From assembly GCA_004558035.1 (NCBI GenBank), contig SFEJ01000020.1:1-40247 (forward strand): a stretch of 40,247 bases of DNA, in the 5' to 3' direction. Shown here piece by piece: positions 18,426 to 25,638 of this stretch. The stretch is from Opitutia bacterium. GTDB lineage: Bacteria; Verrucomicrobiota; Verrucomicrobiae; Opitutales; UBA953. Under the pieces are notes generated by a model, which was given only the letters and a program-made list of their open reading frames with translations, did not search any database and was not told where the DNA came from. The first letter of the stretch is position 1; each line of letters begins with the position of its first letter. The translations under genes were made by a program, and so were the position numbers.

Positions 18426-19256
18426 TCACTTCGCCGTTTCCGGCGGGGCGAGAAGCCATTCGCGGATTTCGGAATAGAGCGCCTTCAGCGTGATTTCGCC
18501 GCTCGAATACGGGGCGATTTCGTAGGGATTGAAGACGAACGCGACGCCGTCCGCGTCGAGCGCGAAATTTTCGTGCGGAGCGGGCTTCGGAAAACCGCTC
18601 GCGGGAACGCTTCCCTTCGCCGCCGCCTTGCGCGCGAGCACCGCCTCCAGCGCGGGCTCGAAGCCGGGCTTGAAGACGTCCTTCAGCGTCAGCCGCCGTC
18701 CGGTCTTCAGATCGAAATTCAGCACTTTCGTCGCGTGGCTCGGATGCGCGCCGCCGAGATCCTGCACGACGCGGATTTCATAGACCAGCAGGTCGCCTTC
18801 GACGCGCCGCGGGGCGCCCGCGACCGAAATCGCGTTCTCGGAGCCGGCGGAATGCCCCCAGTCGCCGAAGATTTCCGTCCACGTCGCCTGATAGGCGGCG
18901 ACTTCGTCGGCGACGTAGCGTTCCACGCCCGCGGCGATGCCGTCCGCCGCGTCGTATTTCTTCCCGCCTTCGCGGGCGGGCAGCGCGGCGCGCAGAATCT
19001 CGCCGTTGACGCGCCGAGCCGCTTCCGGATTTTCGGAATCGCGGACGTAGGCGAGCTCGACGCGGATCTTCAGCTCCGGCTTCTGCGGGTCGCATTCGAG
19101 CACGGAAACCTCGTTCAGCGAGAACAGAGGAAAGCCCGCGGACTCGCCGGCGGGAACGCGCCGCGCCTCGTCCGTCGCGCAGGCGGCGAACAGCAGGGCC
19201 GCGGTCGCGGCGGCGAAAATGCGGAAAAATTTATCCACTGCCCGTTTATTCGTCAT
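18426..19256 (-). CDS. lipoprotein with DUF3298/RsiV-like domain
   Basis: The 276-residue protein starts with a positively charged, hydrophobic segment ending LLFAAC, so Cys26 is the probable lipid-attachment site. The C-terminal half contains GGAHPSHATKVLNFDLKTGRRLTLKDVF and FNPYEIAPYSSG, close to the DUF3298 pattern seen in RsiV and PdaC-type proteins. In RsiV this domain binds lysozyme; no such role can be claimed here. The ATG lies five bases after a strong terminator hairpin, so expression needs read-through or a later start such as the in-frame GTG at 19238. It sits between glyS and the beta-galactosidase, all on the minus strand. Confidence 0.82.
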   Translation of the reverse strand: MTNKRAVDKFFRIFAAATAALLFAACATDEARRVPAGESAGFPLFSLNEVSVLECDPQKPELKIRVELAYVRDSENPEAARRVNGEILRAALPAREGGKKYDAADGIAAGVERYVADEVAAYQATWTEIFGDWGHSAGSENAISVAGAPRRVEGDLLVYEIRVVQDLGGAHPSHATKVLNFDLKTGRRLTLKDVFKPGFEPALEAVLARKAAAKGSVPASGFPKPAPHENFALDADGVAFVFNPYEIAPYSSGEITLKALYSEIREWLLAPPETAK

Positions 19257-19261
19257 CGGTC

Positions 19262-19293
19262 AAAAAGCGTTCCCGCGCGCGGGAACGCTTTTT
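19262..19293. terminator. 32-base perfect palindrome, glyS terminator
   Basis: Positions 19262-19277 and 19278-19293 are exact reverse complements. The half-site reads AAAAAGCGTTCCCGCG, one copy of the iterated motif. On the minus strand it follows the glyS stop by three bases and ends in five T residues, a classic intrinsic terminator. Confidence 0.88.
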
Positions 19294-19296
19294 CGT

Positions 19297-20808
19297 TCAT
19301 CCGTCGATTTTTTCGGAGAGGAAGGCGACGAGCTCGTCTTCCGTCAGGCGCACCTGCTGCAGCGTGTCGCGGTCGCGGAGCGTGACCTTGCCGTCCTTTT
19401 CGATCGTGTCGAAGTCGATCGTGACGCCGTAGGGCGTGCCGATTTCGTCCTGGCGGCGATAGCGGCGGCCGATCGCGCCCGCGGCGTCGTAGAACACGTT
19501 CCAGCGGCGTTTCAGGCGCTTGTAGAGCGCTTCGGCGCGCGCGACGAGCTCGGGCTTGTTCTTCACGAGCGGGAACACCGCTGCCTTGTAGGGCGCGAGG
19601 CGCGGGTGCAGCTTGAGCACGAGGCGCTTTTCGCCCTCGACTTCCTCTTCGCAGTACGCGGCGGAAAGCACGGCGAGGAAGATGCGGTCCACGCCGACGG
19701 AGGGCTCGATGACGTGCGGCACGTATTTCTTTTTCGCCGCTTCGTCGAAGTATTCCATCGACTTGCCGGAAACGGTCTGGTGCTGCGTGAGGTCAAAATC
19801 TCCGCGCGCGGCGACGCCCTGCAGCTCCTGCACGCCGAAGGGGAACTCGAACATGATGTCCGTCGTGCCCTTGGAGTAGTGCGCGAGCTTTTCTTTCGGG
19901 TGGTCGTAGAGCGAAAGGCGCGATTTCGGAATGCCGATGCCGTCGAACCAGTTCATGCAGTATTCGATCCAGCCCTTGTGGAGCGCCTGCCAGTCGGCGT
20001 CGGGCGAGATGAAGTATTCGATCTCCATCTGCTCGAACTCGCGGGAACGGAAGATGAAGTTGCGCGGGTTGATCTCGTTGCGGAACGCCTTGCCGACCTG
20101 CGCGATGCCGAAGGGCACCTTGACGCGGCCGGTGTCCACGATGTTCTTGAAGTTGATGAAGATGCCCTGCGCGGTCTCGGGGCGCAGATACGCGATCGCG
20201 GTCTCGTCGCGGAGCGCGCCGACGTAGGTCTGGAACATCATGTTGAACGCGCGCGGCGGCGTGAGCGAACCCGGCTTGCCCGTCGCGGGCGAGGGGATGA
20301 GCGCGTATTCCTCGGGCTTGGCCTCGGTGTAGTCCTTGAGGACGATCGGCGCCATCTCGCCCTGCTTCGCGAGCTTGCGCTTCAGGTCGTGCGCCATTTC
20401 CTCCGCCTGCGCCTGCATGCCTTCGTCCTCGAGCACGGAGACGTAGCCGATCGTTTCGCCGGCGACGACGACGGGCGCGAAATACAGCTGGTCGGCGCGG
20501 TAGCGCATCTTCGATTCCTTGCAGTCCACGAGCGGGTCGGTGAAGTTGTCCACGTGCCCGGACGCCTTCCACGTCATCGGGTGGTGAATGATCGTGGAGT
20601 CGAGCCCGACGATGTCGTCGCGGCGGTGCACCATGTCCTTCCACCAGGCCTGCTTGATGTTGTTCTTGAGCTCGACGCCGAGCGGCCCGTAGTCGAAGAA
20701 TCCGTTGTAGCCGCCGTAGATGTCGGAGGACTGGAAGACGAACCCGCGGCGCTTGCACAGGTTGATGATGTCGTTCATCAGGGTGGAGGAAGGTGATTTT
20801 TCGCTCAT
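19297..20808 (-). CDS. glyS: glycyl-tRNA synthetase, single-chain (alpha2) type
   Basis: The 503-residue class II synthetase charges tRNA-Gly. It has the N-terminal segment MNDIINLCKRRGFVFQSSDIYGG, motif 2-like RSREFEQMEIEYF, the ETAQGIFINFKN segment and the C-terminal anticodon-binding domain with YGVTIDFDTIEKDGKVTLRDRDTLQQV. This is the eukaryote/archaea and Gram-positive alpha2 form, not the alpha2-beta2 form. The ATG at 20808 is chosen because a promoter-like element spans 20831-20859, so a start 17 codons further up would lie inside it. The gene has only one copy of the iterated motif, fewer than average. Confidence 0.96.
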   Translation of the reverse strand: MSEKSPSSTLMNDIINLCKRRGFVFQSSDIYGGYNGFFDYGPLGVELKNNIKQAWWKDMVHRRDDIVGLDSTIIHHPMTWKASGHVDNFTDPLVDCKESKMRYRADQLYFAPVVVAGETIGYVSVLEDEGMQAQAEEMAHDLKRKLAKQGEMAPIVLKDYTEAKPEEYALIPSPATGKPGSLTPPRAFNMMFQTYVGALRDETAIAYLRPETAQGIFINFKNIVDTGRVKVPFGIAQVGKAFRNEINPRNFIFRSREFEQMEIEYFISPDADWQALHKGWIEYCMNWFDGIGIPKSRLSLYDHPKEKLAHYSKGTTDIMFEFPFGVQELQGVAARGDFDLTQHQTVSGKSMEYFDEAAKKKYVPHVIEPSVGVDRIFLAVLSAAYCEEEVEGEKRLVLKLHPRLAPYKAAVFPLVKNKPELVARAEALYKRLKRRWNVFYDAAGAIGRRYRRQDEIGTPYGVTIDFDTIEKDGKVTLRDRDTLQQVRLTEDELVAFLSEKIDG

Positions 20809-20830
20809 GTTTCGTAAAAAAATTGCGGAA

Positions 20831-20859
20831 ACGATACACGCGTTCCCGCAAAAAGACAA
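20831..20859 (-). promoter_or_regulatory. putative promoter of glyS with iterated motif in the spacer
   Basis: On the minus strand TTGTCT (20859-20854) and TATCGT (20836-20831) are 17 bases apart. The spacer contains GCGGGAACGC. The start codon is 22 bases beyond the -10. Confidence 0.5.
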
Positions 20860-20885
20860 GCGCGGCGCGGATTGGAGAAAAAGAG

Positions 20886-20924
20886 GAGCCTGAGAGCCGG
20901 AAAGAAGATTTTTCCCTCAGGCTC
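20886..20924. terminator. stem-loop after the TPR-like gene
   Basis: GAGCCTGAG (20886-20894) pairs with CTCAGGCTC (20916-20924) around a 21-base loop. On the minus strand it follows the stop of the membrane-anchored TPR-like gene by about 34 bases. Poly-T is weak. Confidence 0.45.
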
Positions 20925-20957
20925 TCAAGCTCTCTGCCTCTTAAGCTTTCAAGCTTC

Positions 20958-22913
20958 TCAGAAAATGCTCGGGGCTTCCGGAGCGTCCGCGTCCGAGGCG
21001 CTCGTCGCGCCCTGCGATTCGAGCAGCTCGGAGACGCGCCGCAGATAGTCGTCGCGCTCGGCGACGAAGAGCATGCGGTCGCTGCCGAGAAAACGGCGGA
21101 TGCGTTCCAGCGTGCGGCGCGGCGGCCGGCGCGCGTCGAGCAGCTCCGGCAGGTAGCGGAAAAGCGTTTCGACGTCCTTCTTTTCGAGCGCGTAGTCCAC
21201 CAGCGCGACGAGCGCCTTGTGGTTGTAGTTCTCCGTCAGATACGCGGCCTCGTAGGCGCTCTTGCCTTCGTCGAGCAGCCCCATCTCCGTCAGGCGGCGC
21301 CCGACGAGCACGAGCTGCTGCACGGCGATGCTGCGGCTCTTCACCATGTTCTCGAGCCCGAGCTTGCCGAGCTGCCCGTTCCCGCTCTTGTAGTATGCGA
21401 GCGTGCGCAGGCAGTTGATCAGCGGCGCGTTGCGCTCGACCCAGTCCGTGTTTTCCTCGCTCAGCTTCTTGAGCATGTCGAGGGCGTCCTTCGGGCGGTC
21501 GGCGGCGATGAGCATTTCGATGTAAACCATCTCGAAGCGCGTGATGTTCTCCAGAATTCTCTCCGCGGCGATCTTGTAGAGGCGTTCGACGAGCGCGAAA
21601 TCGTTTTTGTTCGCAGCCGTCTGCGCGAGCAGGAAAAGCGCGTCGGGCTTGTCCGCGTAGCGGCGGAGATAATCGGCGACGAGCCGTTCCCGCGCCTCCG
21701 CCTCGGTCTTCGCGTCGAAGAGGAAGATCAGCCTCGCGAGCGCTTCGGGATTTTCGGTGGAAATCGCCGCGTTGAGCAGCCCGGAGCGCGCCTGCGCGAC
21801 GTTCCCGGCGAGCTCCTGATAGTGCGCGCGCAGCAGCGTCACCTGCATGTTCCCGCGGCTGCCGGCGACGACGCGGTCGAGCGTCCGCAGCGCCTCCTCG
21901 CGGTCGCCGCTTTCCCAAAGCACCTGCGCGCGCAGCACCTGCCCCGTCATCGTCCTGTCGATGCCGTATTCGCCCGTCAGCCGGGCGGCGTCGGCGAAGT
22001 CGCCGCGCAGAATCAGCGCCTGCACCGCGCCGACGGCGAGAATGAGGCGGTTGGACTCGAGGCGGGCGCGGAGCTCGGCGCGTTCCGCCTTTTCCTCGTC
22101 GGAAAGCGCGGCTGGGGGCGTCGCGGCGGCGTTCCCGCGCGCGGAGATTTCGGCGATCTTCTCCTCCGTCTCGGCGCGGCGGCGTTCGAAGCGCGCGCGC
22201 ACGTCCCGCGCGCGTTCGGGCGCGACGGCGGGAACGGTGCGGTAAAATTCGAGCTGGCGTTCCCGCGCGGCGAGCTCCGCCTTCGCGTCGCCGTCGATCG
22301 CGGCGAGGCGCGCGTCGAGTTCCGGAATCATCTCCGCGGCGGCGGCGATCAGCGTGCGGTCTTCCGTCGTCTCCAGACAGCGGCGCACGAAATAGACGAC
22401 GTACTCCTTGTGGTCGAGCCCGGCCTCGAGCCCCTCGGCGAGCAGGCGGATCGCCTCCTTCGTCATGCGCTGGTAGAACATGAGGTAGGAATAGTAGATG
22501 CGCCCGTCCGGATTCTGCGGCGAGAGGGAAAGCCCGGTGCGCACGTTCGCGATCATCTCGCCGGGCGTCTTCGCCTCCTTCGCGCGCTCGATGTACATGT
22601 CGCCGAGACGTTTGCGGTGCTCGATGCGCGTCGCGCGGCTGAGCGGATATTTGAGCATGTCCACGAACGCCGTCTCCTCCAGCCCCTTGCCGTATTTGTC
22701 GTTGAAGTAACGCGCCGCGGCGATGCCGACGTAGCCGAGCGCGCCGAGCGCCGCGACGACGAGCACGATGCGCTTCCAGTTGACCGCGAGCCGCCACTTG
22801 CCCGACTCGGTCCGCACGTAGGCGGCGAATCCCCAATAACGGTCGTTGCTGAATTTTTTCCGCTTCGCGGTCTGCTGCTGAGAAGATTTTTCCTCTTTGG
22901 AGTTATCCGACAT
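20958..22913 (-). CDS. membrane-anchored TPR-like repeat protein
   Basis: The 651-residue protein has a charged cytoplasmic N-terminus, one membrane segment (about residues 48-70, IVLVVAALGALGYVGIAAA) and a long alpha-helical region. That region resembles tetratricopeptide-type repeats, with units such as GDREEALRTLDRV, GNVAQARSGLLNAA and DRPKDALDMLKKL. A coiled-coil-like charged stretch is near residues 190-260 (RERQLEF, RFERRRAETEEKIAEI). It probably scaffolds an envelope complex; no enzymatic motif is seen. The start was set at the ATG six bases after a GATAAT -10 element rather than at one 12 codons upstream. I do not recognise a named family. Confidence 0.75.
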   Translation of the reverse strand: MSDNSKEEKSSQQQTAKRKKFSNDRYWGFAAYVRTESGKWRLAVNWKRIVLVVAALGALGYVGIAAARYFNDKYGKGLEETAFVDMLKYPLSRATRIEHRKRLGDMYIERAKEAKTPGEMIANVRTGLSLSPQNPDGRIYYSYLMFYQRMTKEAIRLLAEGLEAGLDHKEYVVYFVRRCLETTEDRTLIAAAAEMIPELDARLAAIDGDAKAELAARERQLEFYRTVPAVAPERARDVRARFERRRAETEEKIAEISARGNAAATPPAALSDEEKAERAELRARLESNRLILAVGAVQALILRGDFADAARLTGEYGIDRTMTGQVLRAQVLWESGDREEALRTLDRVVAGSRGNMQVTLLRAHYQELAGNVAQARSGLLNAAISTENPEALARLIFLFDAKTEAEARERLVADYLRRYADKPDALFLLAQTAANKNDFALVERLYKIAAERILENITRFEMVYIEMLIAADRPKDALDMLKKLSEENTDWVERNAPLINCLRTLAYYKSGNGQLGKLGLENMVKSRSIAVQQLVLVGRRLTEMGLLDEGKSAYEAAYLTENYNHKALVALVDYALEKKDVETLFRYLPELLDARRPPRRTLERIRRFLGSDRMLFVAERDDYLRRVSELLESQGATSASDADAPEAPSIF

Positions 22914-22919
22914 GCCGCC

Positions 22920-22949
22920 ATTATCGCGCATTCCCGCCGCGACGGGCAA
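22920..22949 (-). promoter_or_regulatory. putative promoter of the TPR-like gene
   Basis: On the minus strand TTGCCC (22949-22944), 18 bases, GATAAT (22925-22920), then six bases and the ATG at 22913. Transcription would begin at or next to the start codon, so a leaderless message is likely. Confidence 0.5.
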
Positions 22950-22994
22950 CAGCGAAAGCGAGAAAAGCGCGCTTCCGCCGCGCGACTTTCAAAA

Positions 22995-23023
22995 TTGCGT
23001 TCCCGCGAAAACGGGCGTTGAAT
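22995..23023 (+). promoter_or_regulatory. putative promoter of metF
   Basis: TTGCGT (22995-23000), 17 bases, TTGAAT (23018-23023). The -35 overlaps a CGTTCCC copy of the iterated motif. The ATG is at 23051 with no Shine-Dalgarno sequence. The same text around TTGCGT recurs upstream of proS. Confidence 0.42.
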
Positions 23024-23050
23024 CGTTCTCAAAAATCAAAGTCTTTTCGT

Positions 23051-23974
23051 ATGAATTACGACAGCCAATCAGAATCCGCCTCCGCGGTCGCGGCGAAATG
23101 GGCCGCGGGAACGCCGACGTTCTCCGTCGAATTTTTCCCCGCCAAGGAGGAAAAGGACGCGCGCCAGCTGCTCCGCGCCGCCAACGCGATCAAGGACCTG
23201 CCGATCGACTTCGCGTCCATCACCTACGGCGCGGGCGGCTCCTCGCGGGAACGCACGCTCGACTACGGCGAGCTCATCGCCGACATCTTCGGCTTCCGCA
23301 TCATGCCGCACCTGACGCTCGTCGGGCACTCGCGCGCGGAACTGCTCGCCGTGCTCGAGCGCTACCGCCGCGCGGGCTTCTTCAGCGTCATGGCGCTCCG
23401 GGGCGATCCGCCGCGCGGCGAAACGAACTTCGTTCCCGCGCCGGACGGGCTCGCGCACGCGTCCGAACTCGTCGCGCTGATCCGCGAAAACTTCGGCGGC
23501 GCGTTCATGGTCGGCGTCGCCGGCTACCCGGAAAAACATCCCGAAGCGCCGGACGCGGAAACCGACCTGCGCTTCCTGAAGGAAAAGGTCGAGTGCGGCG
23601 CGAACTTCGTCACGACGCAGATGTTCTTCGACAACGAGAAATATTTTTCCTTCGTCGAGCGCGCGCGCGCGGTGGGAATCCGCGTGCCGATCGTTCCCGG
23701 CATCATGCCCGTGCTTTCGCTCAGGCAGCTCGACCGCGTCAACGCGCTCAGCCGCGCGCACGTTCCCGCCGAACTGCGCGAAGCGCTCCGCGCCGCGGAC
23801 GAAGCGGGCGACGCCGCCGCGGGCGCGCGCGCCGGGCTCGACTGGGCGGAAAAGCAGATCCGCGCGCTCGTCGCCGCGGGAGCGCCGGGCGTCCATCTCT
23901 ACATCATGAACCGCGGCTCCTTCGCCCGCGACCTGTGTTCCCGCCTCGGCGACCTCGCCGCGCTGAGAGCCTGA
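23051..23974 (+). CDS. metF: methylenetetrahydrofolate reductase
   Basis: MetF reduces 5,10-methylene-THF to 5-methyl-THF, the methyl donor for methionine synthesis, using FAD. The 307-residue TIM-barrel protein shows SVEFFPAK near the N-terminus, FASITYGAGGSSRERTL, HLTLVGHSRAEL, MALRGDPP, GVAGYPEKHPEA, FVTTQMFFDNEKYF and PGIMPVLS, all in the family order. The start at ATG 23051 leaves about 24 residues before the first conserved strand. The gene is divergent from the TPR-like gene, and the 137 bases between them hold both promoters. Confidence 0.96.
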   Translation: MNYDSQSESASAVAAKWAAGTPTFSVEFFPAKEEKDARQLLRAANAIKDLPIDFASITYGAGGSSRERTLDYGELIADIFGFRIMPHLTLVGHSRAELLAVLERYRRAGFFSVMALRGDPPRGETNFVPAPDGLAHASELVALIRENFGGAFMVGVAGYPEKHPEAPDAETDLRFLKEKVECGANFVTTQMFFDNEKYFSFVERARAVGIRVPIVPGIMPVLSLRQLDRVNALSRAHVPAELREALRAADEAGDAAAGARAGLDWAEKQIRALVAAGAPGVHLYIMNRGSFARDLCSRLGDLAALRA

Positions 23975-24044
23975 GAAAAGCACGTCGCGCCGCTTCGCCT
24001 TCGCGGTTGTCAATTTCCGTTCCGAGCGTTAACTTTCACGCATC

Positions 24045-24686
24045 ATGAAAAACTCATTCTTCGAAAAAACGACGAAACGCGCGGCGGGAACGCTCGCGCT
24101 CCTGCTCGCGGCGACCGCTCTCGCCGCCGAAACCGACGCGACCGTCGCCGTTCCCGAAACGGATTCCCTCGGCTGCGCCGTTTCGCTCGATCTCGTCTAC
24201 GCGTCCGCGACGGCGAGCGCCACGCGCGGCGGCGTGGACATGGCGGGCCTCGACGTCCGCATCGCGCGCGAAATCGACGAAAACTCGCGCATCGACCTCG
24301 GCCTGCTCATGCTCGGCGGCGAAGAGGATTTTTACGACGACGACCTCACTTCGACCTCCGTCGCCCTGCTCGGCGGCTACCGCGCGACGTTCGACCTCGT
24401 TCCCGACAGGCTGACGCTGCACGCGGGCGCGCGCCTCGGGCTCGCCGTCGTCGGCTACGTCGTCGACGAAGGGCGCGCCGGCGGCTGGGATCATTACGGC
24501 AGCGATTCCGACCTCTGCCTCGCCTACGCCGGGGAAGTCGGCTTCACCTTCGCGTTCAACGAAAAATGGGCGGTGCGCGGCGGCTATTCGTACTTCGGCA
24601 ACACCGCCTCCGTCGGCGGCAGCGCGCTGAAGTTCCGCGACCAGCAGTACCACCTGTTCTCGCTCGGCGCGGAATACCGTTTCTGA
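24045..24686 (+). CDS. small outer-membrane beta-barrel protein
   Basis: The 213-residue protein has an N-terminal signal peptide (about 1-28, LALLLAATALAAE). It then shows alternating hydrophobic/polar strands (RIDLGLLMLGG, SVALLGGYRATFD, LTLHAGARLGLAVVG, WAVRGGYSYFG) and ends LFSLGAEYRF, with the terminal aromatic expected for outer-membrane barrels. It looks like an 8- to 10-strand OmpA/OmpX-like or porin-family barrel. Ligand and partners are unknown. It lies 70 bases after metF and 22 bases before a small membrane protein gene. Confidence 0.82.
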   Translation: MKNSFFEKTTKRAAGTLALLLAATALAAETDATVAVPETDSLGCAVSLDLVYASATASATRGGVDMAGLDVRIAREIDENSRIDLGLLMLGGEEDFYDDDLTSTSVALLGGYRATFDLVPDRLTLHAGARLGLAVVGYVVDEGRAGGWDHYGSDSDLCLAYAGEVGFTFAFNEKWAVRGGYSYFGNTASVGGSALKFRDQQYHLFSLGAEYRF

Positions 24687-24708
24687 TTCACGACCGGATT
24701 TCACGACC

Positions 24709-25017
24709 ATGAGACTCGACAAGGGCACGCTGTTCTCCTCGCTCGGGCTGAGCGTCCTCCACTTCCTCTGCGTCATCGTGCTGATGAAATTCCGCCCGGA
24801 CGTCCTCGCCTCGGGCGACGCGGGCTCGCTCGCGGACAAGGCGCAGACCGTGCTGATGCAGCCCGGTCTCTGGGTCGCCGACTTCATGGGCTGCATCGCC
24901 GACAAGCCGATGTGGTGGATTTTCGTCCTCCTCAATTCCGCGCTCTGGGGCAACGTCGTCGCCTTCGTGCTCCGCACGTTCTTCTCCAGGCGCTCCTCCG
25001 GCAAAAACGCCGACTGA
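24709..25017 (+). CDS. small two-segment membrane protein, unknown function
   Basis: The 102-residue protein has a hydrophobic segment near residues 8-26 (LFSSLGLSVLHFLCVIVLM) and another near 68-88 (WIFVLLNSALWGNVVAFVL), with a short basic C-terminal tail (FFSRRSSGKNAD). No recognised domain. It is tightly spaced with the barrel gene before it (22 bases) and the PPOX-like gene after it (13 bases), which supports a real gene in a short operon. Function cannot be assigned. Confidence 0.65.
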   Translation: MRLDKGTLFSSLGLSVLHFLCVIVLMKFRPDVLASGDAGSLADKAQTVLMQPGLWVADFMGCIADKPMWWIFVLLNSALWGNVVAFVLRTFFSRRSSGKNAD

Positions 25018-25030
25018 GCGCCCCGGCTTC

Positions 25031-25519
25031 ATGACCGACGACGAAAAATTCCGCCCGCGCCGCGCGGACCGCGCGCTCCCGCCCGAAGAGGCGGAACGCG
25101 TGCTGCGCGAAGCCGAGTACGGCACGATTTCGATGATCGACCCCGACGGGAACGAGCCCTACGGCGTTCCCGTCTCCTTCGTCTTCTTCGACGGCGCAAT
25201 CTGGATTCATTCCGCCCGCGAGGGCAGGAAATTCCGCGTCTTCGCGGACGCGCCGCGCGTACACTTTTCCGCCGCGCGGAACGTCCGCGCCGTGTTCACG
25301 CGTTACTTCACCAGCTTCTACGAATCCGTCATGGCGGCGGGGAAAATCGTTCCCGTGACCGACGACGCCGAAAAGCGCGCCGCGCTGCGCGAGCTCTGCC
25401 GCAAATACCTGCCGGAACACATGGACGTCGCCGACGAGCACATCGCGCGTTCGTTCGCCGTCACCGCGATCTTCAAAATCCTCCCCGACCGCCTCTCCGC
25501 CAAGGCGAAGCGCCCTTGA
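25031..25519 (+). CDS. pyridoxamine 5'-phosphate oxidase-family (NimA-like) flavoprotein
   Basis: The 162-residue protein matches the split-barrel FMN-binding fold of NimA-like proteins: EYGTISMIDPDGNEPYGVPVSFVFFDGAIWIHSAREGRKF, then a beta strand and FTRYFTSFYESVMAAGKIVPVTDDAEKRAAL. Relatives reduce small molecules such as nitroimidazoles or bind flavin or haem; the substrate here is unknown. It is a single-domain protein of the usual length. It follows the small membrane protein by 13 bases and is probably co-transcribed with it. Confidence 0.85.
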   Translation: MTDDEKFRPRRADRALPPEEAERVLREAEYGTISMIDPDGNEPYGVPVSFVFFDGAIWIHSAREGRKFRVFADAPRVHFSAARNVRAVFTRYFTSFYESVMAAGKIVPVTDDAEKRAALRELCRKYLPEHMDVADEHIARSFAVTAIFKILPDRLSAKAKRP

Positions 25520-25596
25520 GGCGCGAGCCCGCCGCCGCGGCTTCGCGGGAACGGCGCCTTCCGTGAAAATCCGCGCCTTTTCCCGCGGCTCGCGTG

Positions 25597-25625
25597 TTGC
25601 CTCGCACGGCGGGAACGCTCATGCT
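25597..25625 (+). promoter_or_regulatory. putative promoter of murC-murB with iterated motif in the spacer
   Basis: TTGCCT (25597-25602), 17 bases holding GCGGGAACGC, then CATGCT (25620-25625). It spans an in-frame ATG at 25621, so the start at 25639, 13 bases downstream, is preferred. Confidence 0.38.
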
Positions 25626-25638
25626 TGCGCGCACGAAA

